A DNA stretch of 56,370 bases from an uncultured Myxococcales bacterium (GTDB lineage Bacteria; Myxococcota_A; UBA9042), in NCBI GenBank assembly GCA_903955385.1, contig CAJBNH010000154.1, forward strand, positions 1 to 56,370, read 5' to 3'. A program made the translations under genes and the position numbers. Under the pieces are notes generated by a model. It saw only the letters and a program-made list of their open reading frames with translations, did not search any database and was not told the DNA's origin. Shown one piece after another: positions 16,111-25,700 of the stretch; within the stretch, counting starts at the first letter, position 1, and each line of letters opens with the position of its first letter.

Positions 16111-17444
16111 GCCGTCCCCCCGAGCGCACGCAACATCGGCTGCAGCTTCCAACGGGTCTCGGCCCACTCGGCCTGCGCGTCAGAGCCACGGACCAGTCCC
16201 GCGCCTGCGAACAGCCGCACCCGGTCGGCCTCGACCAGCCCGCACCGCAGCGCGACCACGAAGCAGCCATCGCCCGCTGCGTCGAACCAACCCACGGCGC
16301 CGGCATACCAGCCGCGGTCGAACCCCTCGTGCGCCTTGAGGAAAGCCAGCGCCACCTGCCGCGGCGTGCCGCAGGTCGCGGGCGTCGGATGCAGCCGCTC
16401 GACCAGATCCAGCACGTGTACGTCGGCCGCCAGCGTCCCCTGAACCCGCGAGCGCAGGTGGCGCAGGCCATGCAACTCGCGCACGGTCGGCTGCTCGTCG
16501 ATGTGCAGGGTGTCGCACAGGGGCCCCAGCGCCTCGCGCACGGCCTCGCGCACCCACCCGTGCTCCCGCTCGACCTTGTCGCCCTGCAGCGTCGACTGGG
16601 GCGCAGCGTCGGCCGCGGTCCCGGCCAACGCCTCGCTGGTGACCTGGCGGCCCGTGCGACGCACCAGCAGCTCCGGCGTGGCCCCCAGGAAGGTCTTGCC
16701 CTGCCTCTGGAAAGCAAACACGGTCGCGTCGCGCTCTACCGCCGCCAGCCGCTGCACCACGCCATCGGGGTCCAGGGGACGGTCCAGCCGCACGGTCGCT
16801 TCGCGCGCCAGCACGACCTTGTCCAGCTGCCCGGCGGTCATCGCCTCCAGAGCGACGTGCACCGTCTCGCCCCAGCGCGTCGAGTCAGCGTCGGCGTCCT
16901 GATGGGCGCAGGCGTAGGGATTCGTTTCCAGATCCGCGTGTTGGCCGATCTGCGCGGCTTCCAGCGCCAGCGCTCGCGCCTCGTTGGGGTCGTGCAATTC
17001 GCCCGCCACCAGCGTCAGGCGCACGAACGAACGGCCGTCGGCCTGCCCCCACACCCAGCGCGGCAAGGTGAAGCTGCCGTCGCCGAATGCCGCCCACGCC
17101 GCGTCACGCTGCGCATCGGGGCGAAAGGCAACGCCACCGACCAACACCGGTCCCGGCAGCCCCTGCAGCCCAGGCCCCCGCAAGTCCGCCATGCGCGTGA
17201 GCAATTCCTGGGCCGACTGGCGCACGTGGACGAATCGTCGGTCCCCGGACGCCGTCACGTGGACGGTCGCCCCGCGCCAGACCAGTCGCAACCCACCGTC
17301 ACTGGGCAGGAACGCGCCGCATTCGCCCTCGCCTGCCAGCAGTCCATCCGGCCCCCGGTCGCAGCCGACCGTCACCGACACGAGGTCGTTGGGTCGCACC
17401 GTCCGGGCGACCTGGTCGAACAGGCGCAGCCAGCGATCAGGCAT
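16107..17444 (-). CDS. menF: Isochorismate synthase
   Basis: MenF converts chorismate to isochorismate, the committed step to menaquinone. The 445-residue protein has the chorismate-binding domain in its C-terminal 260 residues: DKVVLAREATV (general-base Lys), FLGATPELLVRR, VTSEALAGTA, TPATCGTPRQVALAFL and the C-terminal FAGAGLVRGSDAQAEWAET (metal-binding Glu). It overlaps the aroF stop by 8 bp and the menD start by 4 bp, so it is expressed within the operon. A siderophore-type EntC is possible by sequence class but the neighbours argue for MenF. Confidence 0.93.
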   Translation of the reverse strand: MPDRWLRLFDQVARTVRPNDLVSVTVGCDRGPDGLLAGEGECGAFLPSDGGLRLVWRGATVHVTASGDRRFVHVRQSAQELLTRMADLRGPGLQGLPGPVLVGGVAFRPDAQRDAAWAAFGDGSFTLPRWVWGQADGRSFVRLTLVAGELHDPNEARALALEAAQIGQHADLETNPYACAHQDADADSTRWGETVHVALEAMTAGQLDKVVLAREATVRLDRPLDPDGVVQRLAAVERDATVFAFQRQGKTFLGATPELLVRRTGRQVTSEALAGTAADAAPQSTLQGDKVEREHGWVREAVREALGPLCDTLHIDEQPTVRELHGLRHLRSRVQGTLAADVHVLDLVERLHPTPATCGTPRQVALAFLKAHEGFDRGWYAGAVGWFDAAGDGCFVVALRCGLVEADRVRLFAGAGLVRGSDAQAEWAETRWKLQPMLRALGGTA

Positions 17445-18456
17445 GTGCCGTGGCCTCTGGGTCGACGGATGGCAAGGGCTCGCGCCCCAAGCGCAATTCC
17501 TGCATCAGCGACGCCAGCTCGGCGGTCGACAGCGCCTGCGCTCCGTCGCTCAACGCCTGCCCCGGCGCGTCATGGACCTCAACCATCACCGCTGCGGCCC
17601 CGGCACCCACGGCAGCGCGCACCAGCGGCGCGATCAGGTCGCGGCGGCCGGTCGCGTGCGAGGGATCCACCACCACGGGCAGCCGCTCGCCATGGGAAAG
17701 CAGCGCCACTGCGCCCAGATCCAGCAGGTTGCGGGTCGAGTCGTCAAAGCCCCGCACACCGCGCTCACAAAACGCGACGCCTTGGCAGCCGGCCGACAGC
17801 AGGTACTCGCCCGCCAGCAACCACTCGTCGATGCGCGCCGCCATGCCCCGCTTCAACAGCACCGGCCGTCCGGTCTTGCCGACCGCCCGCAACAGCGCGA
17901 AATTCTGCATGTTTCGCGAGCCGATCTGCATCACGTCGGCGTGCTCTGCCACCGCCTCGGCGTCGGCCTCACTCATCACTTCCGTCACAACCCGCAGCCC
18001 GTGGCGGTCCGCCGCCTGCCGCAACCAGTCGAGCGCCCGTGCGCCGTGACCTTGGAACGAATACGGTGACGTGCGCGGTTTGAAGGCGCCCCCGCGCAAA
18101 AACGCCACGCCCATCCCGGCCAGACGCGCGGCGACGCTGTCGATGTGGTCTTGCGACTCGACGCTGCACGGCCCGGCGAACACCAGCGGCCGCTGCGACG
18201 ACAGCACCACGCCGCCCACGTTCAGCGAGGGCCCCATCGCGCGCACCAGCGGCCATGCGGACTTGGGCACGGCGACGGCCGACACGCCGGGAATGCGGCG
18301 CAGCTCGTCCGGGTCGACGACGGCGCTGAAGGGCGCGATGACCAGTAGCGACTCGCCACCGGGAGCGTCCTCCACCGAGGCGATCCAGAGGCCGCGTGCG
18401 GTCAATTCCCGCTGCACTGCATCGACTTGCTGCTTGTTGTGAACCGTAACGATCAT
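17437..18456 (-). CDS. aroF: 3-Deoxy-7-phosphoheptulonate synthase (DAHP synthase, type I beta with N-terminal regulatory domain)
   Basis: It condenses PEP and erythrose 4-phosphate at the entry of the shikimate pathway. The 339-residue protein has a short N-terminal ferredoxin-like regulatory domain (about 1-70, beginning MIVTVHNKQQVD) and a KDO8P-synthase-like barrel with FAGPCSVES, RGGAFKPRTSPYSFQG, LLKRGM, ERGVRGFDD and DPSHATGRRDL. The N-terminal domain is typical of Thermotoga-type enzymes fed back by Tyr/Phe. ATG 18456 was chosen because the family N-terminus begins there; the upstream part of the frame is noise inside the previous gene. It sits between the polyprenyl synthase and menF, so the operon carries its own chorismate supply step. 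Confidence 0.93.
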   Translation of the reverse strand: MIVTVHNKQQVDAVQRELTARGLWIASVEDAPGGESLLVIAPFSAVVDPDELRRIPGVSAVAVPKSAWPLVRAMGPSLNVGGVVLSSQRPLVFAGPCSVESQDHIDSVAARLAGMGVAFLRGGAFKPRTSPYSFQGHGARALDWLRQAADRHGLRVVTEVMSEADAEAVAEHADVMQIGSRNMQNFALLRAVGKTGRPVLLKRGMAARIDEWLLAGEYLLSAGCQGVAFCERGVRGFDDSTRNLLDLGAVALLSHGERLPVVVDPSHATGRRDLIAPLVRAAVGAGAAAVMVEVHDAPGQALSDGAQALSTAELASLMQELRLGREPLPSVDPEATAHA

Positions 18457-18463
18457 CGAAAGC

Positions 18464-19552
18464 TCACTTGCTGCGGGCGAGCGACGCCCAGGCCACAGTC
18501 TCCAGCGCTTCCTTGGCCCAACACGCTGGCACCGCGTCCAGTCGCGCAACGGCAGACTCGGCATACGCCCGGGCGCGGGCCAGCGAGTCCTCGACGGCAT
18601 GGGTCTGCTGCACCGAACGCTGCACTGCGCGGGCCGTCTCGGTGTCGACCGGGGCGTCCAGATTCGCCGCGATCCCCTCCAGCAACGGCCGCAGCGCCGG
18701 GTCGCGCGCCAGGGCCAGCAAAAGCGGATACGTCATCTTGCCTTCGCGCAGGTCGGTGAACAGCGCCTTGCCCGTCACCGCCGGATCCCCGGCGATGTCC
18801 AGCACGTCGTCGACGATCTGGAACGCAAGGCCCAAGTCCTGCCCGTACGCCTCGAGCGCACGCGCCACCTGCTCGTCGACACCGCCAGCCCGCGCGCCGG
18901 AGAACAGCGCAGCGCGGAACAGCGCCGCCGTCTTGCCTTCAATGACGGCAAAGTACGTGGCCTCGTCGGCGTCGACCTTGCCGCGCCGACCCAGCTGCAG
19001 GGCCTCTGCGACGACCATCTGGCGGATCACGCTGAGCACGTGGTCGATCAGGTCGACCAGCCCAGTTTCACGAATCAACTCGAGCGCTTCCACCAGCAGC
19101 AGGTCGCCACCGTAGATCGACGCCGCGTTGCCCCAAATCATGCGGGCCGTCGGGGTGCCACGCCGAAGCTCGCCCAGATCCACCACATCGTCGTGCAGCA
19201 GCGTGGCGTTGTGCACCAACTCGACGGCCGCGGCGACCTTGCGCGCGTTCTCGCCAAAGCCGGTACCAATGCGTGAGGCCAGCGCGACGCACATCGGACG
19301 CAAGCGCTTTCCTTCGGCGGCCAGCAGGTGGCGTGCGCTTTGATGCGCCACCGAACGACCGTGCGCGATGCCCGTCAGCAGCGACTCTATCACCGCAATG
19401 TCGTCCGCCATTTCCTGACGAATGACCTCGAGCTTGTCGATCAGCTCCAGCGGGTCCTGACCCGCCGCAGTCGACCGGAGCGGCGCCGGACGCGGATCGA
19501 CCGGCAGGTCGACGCGCCGCGCGTGCTCGACGGGAAGAGGAAGGGTGCTCAC
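18464..19552 (-). CDS. Polyprenyl diphosphate synthase (menaquinone side chain)
   Basis: It extends allylic diphosphates with isopentenyl diphosphate. The 362-residue trans-prenyltransferase has the first Asp-rich motif HDDVVD preceded by VELVHNATLL, GEEL-like GKRLRPMC, YGGDLLLVEAL, the KTAALF segment and the second motif VDDVLDIAG. Small residues five positions before the first Asp motif suit long-chain (C35-C50) products, but chain length is inferred. The start GTG overlaps the regulator stop (GTGA) and the gene ends 7 bp before aroF. With MenA present in the neighbouring cluster, it most likely makes the menaquinone tail. Confidence 0.88.
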   Translation of the reverse strand: MSTLPLPVEHARRVDLPVDPRPAPLRSTAAGQDPLELIDKLEVIRQEMADDIAVIESLLTGIAHGRSVAHQSARHLLAAEGKRLRPMCVALASRIGTGFGENARKVAAAVELVHNATLLHDDVVDLGELRRGTPTARMIWGNAASIYGGDLLLVEALELIRETGLVDLIDHVLSVIRQMVVAEALQLGRRGKVDADEATYFAVIEGKTAALFRAALFSGARAGGVDEQVARALEAYGQDLGLAFQIVDDVLDIAGDPAVTGKALFTDLREGKMTYPLLLALARDPALRPLLEGIAANLDAPVDTETARAVQRSVQQTHAVEDSLARARAYAESAVARLDAVPACWAKEALETVAWASLARSK

Positions 19553-20211
19553 GGGTGCTCCTTGAGGCGACGCAGGCCCTCCAGGGGAAAGCGGACGAGG
19601 TCGCCGAAGCCGGTCAAATCGACGCGACGTGACGCGATGAAGGCGTCCAGCGTGGTCTTGGCGAGGAGGATGAAGGCCAGCAGTCGGCGCAGTCGGTCGC
19701 GCGTCACTTGAGGAACTGAACCGCGGGGAGCCTGGTCCAACAGGGCCTGAGCGCGCTGCAGCCGCCCCAGCACGGACTCGCCCAGCAGCTTCTCCCGCTG
19801 CTCGAAGACCTTGGAGATCATGCGCCAGAAGTCGGTCTCGGCCTCAAAGTAGTCCTTGCGTTCTCCGGGCTTCCACACGCGCTTGACGACGGCCCAGCGT
19901 TGCAGCTCGTGCATGGCCGTGTTGACGCCACCCGCGCTCATCTGCAGGCGCTCGCCGATGACGGCGGCCGGCAGCGGCTCGCCAGCCAGAAACAGCACGG
20001 TCCAGATGCGACCCAGACACTTGCGGAAACCCCAGTGCTCGATGATGTCGCCCATCGCATCCGCGGCGAGCAACTCGGCTTCCAGTCGGTAGTTTCTTGG
20101 TGGGTCGGGCATCATGGGTGCGGGTGTTTTCTCATCTTTCAGAAAGTTCTGAAACAGGATAGTGCGAGCCTGAGTTTCGGACAAGGGCTCGCTGGGAAAC
20201 ACCGTGTTCAC
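19549..20211 (-). CDS. GbsR/MarR-type transcriptional regulator
   Basis: The 220-residue protein has a winged-helix domain at about 60-135: GRIWTVLFLAGEPLP, then a recognition helix in MSAGGVNTAMHELQRW, and a wing with VKRVWKPGERKDYFEAE. This is the layout of GbsR-family MarR relatives. The C-terminal part is helical and may form a dimer or ligand pocket. The GTG start overlaps the thioesterase stop and the TGA overlaps the next GTG, locking it into the menaquinone operon. An autoregulatory role on the promoter at 20741-20769 is likely but inferred; the ligand is unknown. Confidence 0.82.
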   Translation of the reverse strand: MNTVFPSEPLSETQARTILFQNFLKDEKTPAPMMPDPPRNYRLEAELLAADAMGDIIEHWGFRKCLGRIWTVLFLAGEPLPAAVIGERLQMSAGGVNTAMHELQRWAVVKRVWKPGERKDYFEAETDFWRMISKVFEQREKLLGESVLGRLQRAQALLDQAPRGSVPQVTRDRLRRLLAFILLAKTTLDAFIASRRVDLTGFGDLVRFPLEGLRRLKEHP

Positions 20212-20729
20212 GCTGGGCCCCGGACGCTGTCGAACCGGTCAAGCGCCGGCCAGCCCGCGAACACCGACCAGTCGGGCGGCGCAATCGCCACGAACAGCCC
20301 TTCAGCGCTGGCGCACACGCGCCCGGCCTTGGTCACCTCAGCCCGCAGACTCAGCTTTCGGCCGGCGACGGCCTCGACCCACGCCTCGATCGTCACCGTG
20401 TCGCCGACGTGCTGCGCCACCCGGAAGTCGGTCGACACCCTGGCGCCCGCCGCCACCCAACCGGCCATCCAGCAGGTCCAGCCCATCGCCTCGTCGCACA
20501 GTGCGGCCACCAGACCACCGTGGACATGCAGCGGCAGCCCCTCGGCCTGTGCGCCCCACGTCATCTCGCCGTGCAGACGCTGCTTTTCACCCGACCACGA
20601 CCACGTCCCCGACACATCGGCGCGCCCCAGGTGACGGCTGGGCGGCCATGGCAACGGCAGGTCGACCACGACGGGTCCGCCGAAGGGCGGAGGGGCGGAC
20701 GCGGGCAATGGAGAGGAGGGCAGACTCAT
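20208..20729 (-). CDS. Hotdog-fold acyl-CoA thioesterase, candidate DHNA-CoA hydrolase
   Basis: The 173-residue single hotdog domain has the PaaI-type signature VHGGLVAALCDEAMGW (His-Gly-Gly with an acidic residue ten positions on) and a second half with VSTDFRVAQHVGDTVTIEAWV. This family hydrolyses aryl- or acyl-CoA esters. It is first gene in the operon that carries menF-menDH-menB. Because MenB yields DHNA-CoA and MenA needs free DHNA, a DHNA-CoA thioesterase role fits; that is inference from position. The Pro/Ala-rich first 25 residues are unusual. No Shine-Dalgarno is evident before ATG 20729. Confidence 0.8.
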   Translation of the reverse strand: MSLPSSPLPASAPPPFGGPVVVDLPLPWPPSRHLGRADVSGTWSWSGEKQRLHGEMTWGAQAEGLPLHVHGGLVAALCDEAMGWTCWMAGWVAAGARVSTDFRVAQHVGDTVTIEAWVEAVAGRKLSLRAEVTKAGRVCASAEGLFVAIAPPDWSVFAGWPALDRFDSVRGPA

Positions 20730-20740
20730 GAGGGGCCGCG

Positions 20741-20769
20741 AGTCTAGGGCGAATTCCGGGTCACGTCGA
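20741..20769 (-). promoter_or_regulatory. Predicted promoter of the menaquinone operon
   Basis: On the minus strand TCGACG (20769-20764), 17 bp, TAGACT (20746-20741). The -10 ends only 12 bp before the ATG at 20729, so the transcript would have almost no leader, which fits the lack of a ribosome binding site. Confidence 0.4.
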
Positions 20770-20815
20770 GCCGGGGACCGGGACGGCTTGCCCGCTGCGC
20801 AAACGGCCCTGACCG

Positions 20816-21745
20816 CTACAACGTCCGCCCGGCCAAGTCTCGCCCGGCGATGTCGCGTACAGTTAAAGCGCTAGCTTCTGTATCACCATGCAGCCTTATG
20901 TAATCACTTCGCAAGCCACGACAGCTGGATCGGGCCGCACAGGCCTCGCAGGTGGTTGGGTAGACGCCCTGCTCATAGGCAGACGTCTCCATCGCAAACG
21001 CCCGCCCGTCCGGCTGCACCACGACCAACGACATCCCGGCCGCGTCGAACAGGCCGTCCCAAAGCTCAGGCGGCGTCGTGCAAGGCGGGGTGTGCAGGGT
21101 GCAAAGCGTCACCCCCCCGCGGTCTGCCGCGGCCCGTGCCTGCCGCAACACCGGCGTCAGGTCGGCCAGCCGCGGCACCAGGTCGCGTACCGCATCGCCG
21201 CCCTCGTGGGCCGAGAACAGCCACAGGTTGAAATGCCGAAGCCCTTCGCGCGCATACGCCTCCACCAGCATCGGCAGCTCGCGAAGCGTCGGCGTGGTCA
21301 GCAGCACGTCCCCTTCCAACCGCACGTTGGTCGCCTGCAGCGCCTGCAGCCCCGCCCGCATCGCCGCATGGGCGCCGGGTGTCTGATGCAGTTCGTCATG
21401 CAGCGCAGGGTCCAGCGTCCTCAGCAGCAGGTTGACCTCGGTCATGCCCGCGGCGACCGCGTTGTGCGCAAAACCCTCGTACGCAAACAGCATGCCGTTG
21501 GTCTGGACCTTGATGCGCTGGTATCCCAGCTGCCGCGCGGCACGCAGGGTCGCCAAGAAGTCGCGTCGCAGCGTGGGCTCGCCGCCGCCCAGCCAAAGGT
21601 GGTCTGCCCCCTGCCGACGCCCCCGCCGCAGCCAAGCCAGCACGTCCACGGGCGCCATCTGATCACTTGAAGCATCACTGCACGCTTGACATCCGATACA
21701 TCTGCAATTGCAGGCGTATCCAGCGGCAAGCTCAAGCCACTTCAT
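20816..21745 (-). CDS. Radical SAM protein with C-terminal SPASM-like cysteines
   Basis: The 309-residue protein binds a 4Fe-4S cluster through C-x3-C-x2-C (Cys12, 16, 19 in CNCRCIGC). It has the SAM-binding GGGEPTLR, the beta-strand KVQTNG and GDVLLTTPT. The C-terminal CEACAARSSCRGL is a short auxiliary cluster motif like SPASM proteins, which modify peptides or proteins. No precursor peptide gene is evident within 100 bp. GAGGAGAG precedes the ATG, which overlaps the kinase stop (ATGA), so it is translationally coupled to the Ser/Thr kinase. Substrate unknown. Confidence 0.82.
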   Translation of the reverse strand: MKWLELAAGYACNCRCIGCQACSDASSDQMAPVDVLAWLRRGRRQGADHLWLGGGEPTLRRDFLATLRAARQLGYQRIKVQTNGMLFAYEGFAHNAVAAGMTEVNLLLRTLDPALHDELHQTPGAHAAMRAGLQALQATNVRLEGDVLLTTPTLRELPMLVEAYAREGLRHFNLWLFSAHEGGDAVRDLVPRLADLTPVLRQARAAADRGGVTLCTLHTPPCTTPPELWDGLFDAAGMSLVVVQPDGRAFAMETSAYEQGVYPTTCEACAARSSCRGLRSDYIRLHGDTEASALTVRDIAGRDLAGRTL

Positions 21746-22752
21746 GGACTCTCCTCGTCCCGAACCTGCGTGACGTCGTCCATGGCCGGGTCGGTGACCT
21801 GCTCGCCCCGCAGCTCTGCCGCGTCCATCCAGCTGCGCTGTGTCGGCACCGGCACCGCGCGCACGCGCTCGATCAGCGTCTGGCGCCAGTCGTCGCCCGG
21901 CACCATGCGCCCCAACACCGCCGCCACCTGATCGCCATTCGCCGGTCGGTCCTGCGCGGCATGGCGCAACAACGCTTGCAGCAAAGTGTTCAGCTCGTCG
22001 GCCACCGCACCCGGCAGTCCCGGCACCGGCTCAAACCGCGCCGCCTGAATGCGCCCGAGCGTGTCGTGGCGGTCCGTGCCGGCAAATGGCGGGCGCCCCG
22101 TCAGCATCTCGACCAGCACCGAACCCAGCGCAAACAGGTCGCTGCGGCCGTCGATGGGCCCCCCGGCGATCTGCTCGGGCGACAGGTAGGCCCACTTGCC
22201 CCGCAACCCTTGCCCGTGCGTCGTCTGCGCCATGCCCGCAACCCGCGCGATGCCAAAATCCAGCAGATGGACCAGGCCTTGCGCCGTGCACTGGACGTTG
22301 GCGGGCGATACGTCGCGGTGGACGATGCCCTCGCGGTGCGCGGCGGCCAACCCCTCTGCCATGCGCCCCGCCACCCCCAGCGCCACCGGCACCGGCAGCG
22401 GTAGCACCGGCGCGTCGTCCTGCGGGTCGGGCACCAGCACCCGGCGCAGACTGACGCCGTCCAGCAGCGGCATCACCAAGAACGGCAGCCCGTTGCTCTC
22501 GCCGTGGTCCAGCAGGCGCACCACCGCTGGGTGGTCGATGCGGTCCAAGGCCCCGATCTCACGCAGGAACAACTGGACCAGCGACGGGTCCTCGGCCAGC
22601 GGTGGCAGCATCCGCTTCAACGCCACGTCTGGGTCGCCGGGTCGCCTGCCCCGCCGCACGGCGCGAAAGATCTCGGCCGTGCCGCCCACGCCAATGCGCT
22701 GCAACAACAGGTAGTCGCCAAACGGGATGGGACGCGCGGGCGTTTGGGCCAT
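21742..22752 (-). CDS. Eukaryote-type Ser/Thr protein kinase
   Basis: The 336-residue cytosolic kinase has the glycine-rich loop IGVGGTAEIF, catalytic Lys in VALKRM, Glu in FLREIGALDRI, catalytic loop VHRDVSPANV, LLDFGIAR (DFG) and an activation segment ending YLSPEQ. The HRDVSPANV form is common in myxobacterial kinases. There is no transmembrane segment or sensor domain after residue about 290, only a short acidic tail. It starts 1 bp after the stop of the large kinase/sigma-54 regulator and overlaps the radical SAM gene, so the three form one signalling operon. Confidence 0.92.
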   Translation of the reverse strand: MAQTPARPIPFGDYLLLQRIGVGGTAEIFRAVRRGRRPGDPDVALKRMLPPLAEDPSLVQLFLREIGALDRIDHPAVVRLLDHGESNGLPFLVMPLLDGVSLRRVLVPDPQDDAPVLPLPVPVALGVAGRMAEGLAAAHREGIVHRDVSPANVQCTAQGLVHLLDFGIARVAGMAQTTHGQGLRGKWAYLSPEQIAGGPIDGRSDLFALGSVLVEMLTGRPPFAGTDRHDTLGRIQAARFEPVPGLPGAVADELNTLLQALLRHAAQDRPANGDQVAAVLGRMVPGDDWRQTLIERVRAVPVPTQRSWMDAAELRGEQVTDPAMDDVTQVRDEESP

Positions 22753-22753
22753 G

Positions 22754-25700
22754 TCAGGACACCGTGTTGCCGCGCAGGCGGTTGTAGAGGGTACTGCGGT
22801 CGATGCCCAAGCTCTCAGCCGCCTGCCGCTTGTTGCCGCCCAGGGCCGCGACGCGGGCGCGGATCACCGCCGACTCGATCTCTTCCAAGCTCGCCGTCAT
22901 CAGCCAACCGTGCGGCAACACACCGGGATCCTGCGGGTTCGGAGCCTCGACCGGCATCGCCCGCTCGCGGGTCAGCAGCGGCTCCACGTCCGCCACGTCC
23001 AGGGTGGTGCCATTGGCGAACAGACATGCGGACTTCAGCAGCGTCTCCAGCTGCCGCACGTTGCCCGGCCACGGGTGCTGGCGCAGACGGGACAGCGCGG
23101 CGGCCGAGACGCGCTCGACCTGCCCCACATGCGCCTTGCGATTCTCAGCCAGAAAGTGCTCGACCAGCAGGGGCAGGTCCTCGACCCGCTCGCGCAGGGC
23201 CGGCACCTCCAGTTCCACGACACGCAAGCGGTACATCAGGTCTTCGCGGAACGTGCCCGCCTCGACCATGGCCGCCAGGTTGCGGTGCGTCGCCGCCACC
23301 ACGCGCACGTCGACCTTGCGCACCGACGAGTCGCCCACGCGCTGGATCTCGCCGGTCTGCAACACGCGCAGCAGCTTGACCTGCATGTCCAGCGGCATGT
23401 CGCCGACCTCGTCGAGCAGCAGCGTCCCGCAGTGCGCCGACTCGAACAGACCGCGACGGTCGACGGTCGCGCCGGTAAACGACCCGCGCACGTGACCAAA
23501 CAGCTCGGATTCCAGAAGGTTGCTGGGCAGCGCGCCGCAGTTCACCGCGACGAACGGCCCGCGCTTGCGCTTGCCGGTAAAGTGGATCGCGCGGGCGACC
23601 AGCTCTTTGCCCGTCCCGCTCTCGCCCAGGATCAGCACCGGAAAGTCGTGGTCGCGCACCCGGTCCATCAACTGGAACAGCTTGTACATGCGGGGACTTT
23701 CGCCGCGAATCTGCGAGTAGTCGCTGCGACGGGCCAGCTCGGCGCGCTGGGCGGCCAGGTCCTCGCGGGCGTCGTCCAACGCGCTGGCGACGTCGGCCAA
23801 CTGCACGCGCAGCTGGGCATTCAACTGCTCGACCTCGGCACGACTGCGCGCAAGGGCTTCGGCGGTGGCGCGCTCGTGGGCAATCAGGCGCGCCGACTGG
23901 ATCGCGATGGCCGCCTGGTCCGCCAGGGCCTCCAGCACACCGGCGTGGTCTTGGGTAAACGCGCCTGACGTAAAGCGATTGTCGACGTACAGCACGCCGA
24001 TGGTGCGCCCCTGCCAGCCCAGCGGCACGCACAGGATCGACCGCAGACTGCCCGCGTGGATGCTCGCCTGGTCGGCAAAGCGCTCGTCGGCCTGCGCATC
24101 GGTCGACAGCACCCGGTCGCCCGAGTTGAACACACGCAAGGCAATGGACTGGCTGAGTTTGTGCGCCGGCTTGCGCAAGTTCTCGCGGTCCAGGTTGCGC
24201 GCGATGGCCACCCGCAGCTCGGGCTTGCCGGGCTTGCCGCTCGTCGGTGCGTCGCTCTCGGTCTCGGCCGCGTCGTCGAGCAGCAGAAAGCCGCGCTCGG
24301 CCCCCGTCAGCAACACCGCGGCATCCATCACGATCTCCAGCAGGTGGCCCAGATCGCGCTCCGTCCCCAGCCGCCGGTTGATCGCCAACACCGCCTGCAG
24401 CGCCGCGCTGGAGCCACTGGCCGCCGCCAACGACGCCCCGCCTGTGAACTCGGGCAACCCCGCCAACAGCCTCAGCATCATGCGCATCTGCGCGTGGGCC
24501 GCTGCCCGCTCGAAGCCCAGCCGCTCCGTCGCCGCCAGCGTCGCACCCATGCGGTCCAGCCGGGCCAGCTGGTCGCGCGCCACGGTCCTTGCGCCTGCCA
24601 GATCCCCGCCCCAAGCCAGCACCCGCGCGTGCTCGGCCGCCAGCGCGACTTGCAGCAAGGGCTTGGAAGCAGGGGCCAATTGCCGCGCCGCCGCCAGCGT
24701 CTCACGCGCCTCGGCCAGCGCCGTCGCCACCGGTACGGCTTGGGCACCCGCCACGCGACCGTCGACCTGCACCGCCGCCAGCAGGCCCAGCGCGCGCGCC
24801 TGCAGCTCGGGGCTGTGCAGCTTCGCCGCCTCGTCGCCCACCTGGACCGCCCATTCGCGTGCCTGCTCCGGCTCGTCGTGGGCCAGGTGCAAGTACCCGC
24901 GCTCCAACTGGATCTCCAGCAGCTCGCTCTGTGCGCCCGCGTCCCGCAGGGTCTGCTCGGCCCGGTCCAGATGCGCCGCCGCCGACGTCAGGTGCCCGCG
25001 CCGCCGGTCCAGCTCGGCCAGCACGCAGCGCACGTTGCCCTCCAGGTACGCGTTGCCCGCTTGCTGCAGGGCCTCCAACGCCGCCGCCAGATCCGCCGCC
25101 GCCCGCTCGTCGCAGCCCAGCAGTGCCAGCAAATTCCCGCGGTTGTTCAACGCGCGCGACAATGCCCCGGTGTTGCCCAGCTGCTGCGCCGACGTCACCA
25201 CCCGGTCATAGCCTTCCAGCGCTCGCCCGGGATCGCCCGCTTCGTGGTCCAGCACCGCCGCGTTCATGCCCATGTTCAGCGCCCTCGGACGGTCGCCCGC
25301 CTGCTCAGCCAAATGCCGAGCGCGATCATAGTGTTCCCTCGCCTGCTCCAACTGCCCACGCCGATGCGCCACCAGCCCCCGGCCGCCCGTCGCCGCCGCT
25401 TGCAGGGTCGGGTCACCGCCGTCGACCAGCTGCGCGAACCCCGCATCGGCCGCGTCCAGGTCGCCTGCGTAGTACAGGCCCAGCGCCGCCAGATAGTCGA
25501 ACAGAGGCAAAGACTTGGGCGAGTCGGCGGCCGCATCTGCGCGCCCCTGCTCGACCGCCTGAGCTGCCGCCGCGCGGTCGCCCTGCCACGTCGCCGCAAA
25601 GGCACGCCAAATCCGCGCACGTCCACGCATGGATCCGCCGCCGCCAAGGTCGCCGATGGACAGCAGCTGCTCTGCCAGCTCCCGACACTTGGGATAGTCG

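Noticed and set aside
19549-20211. Reading the regulator as a phage or plasmid repressor
   Set aside because: Coupled overlaps with men operon genes and GbsR-like sequence make it a chromosomal operon regulator.
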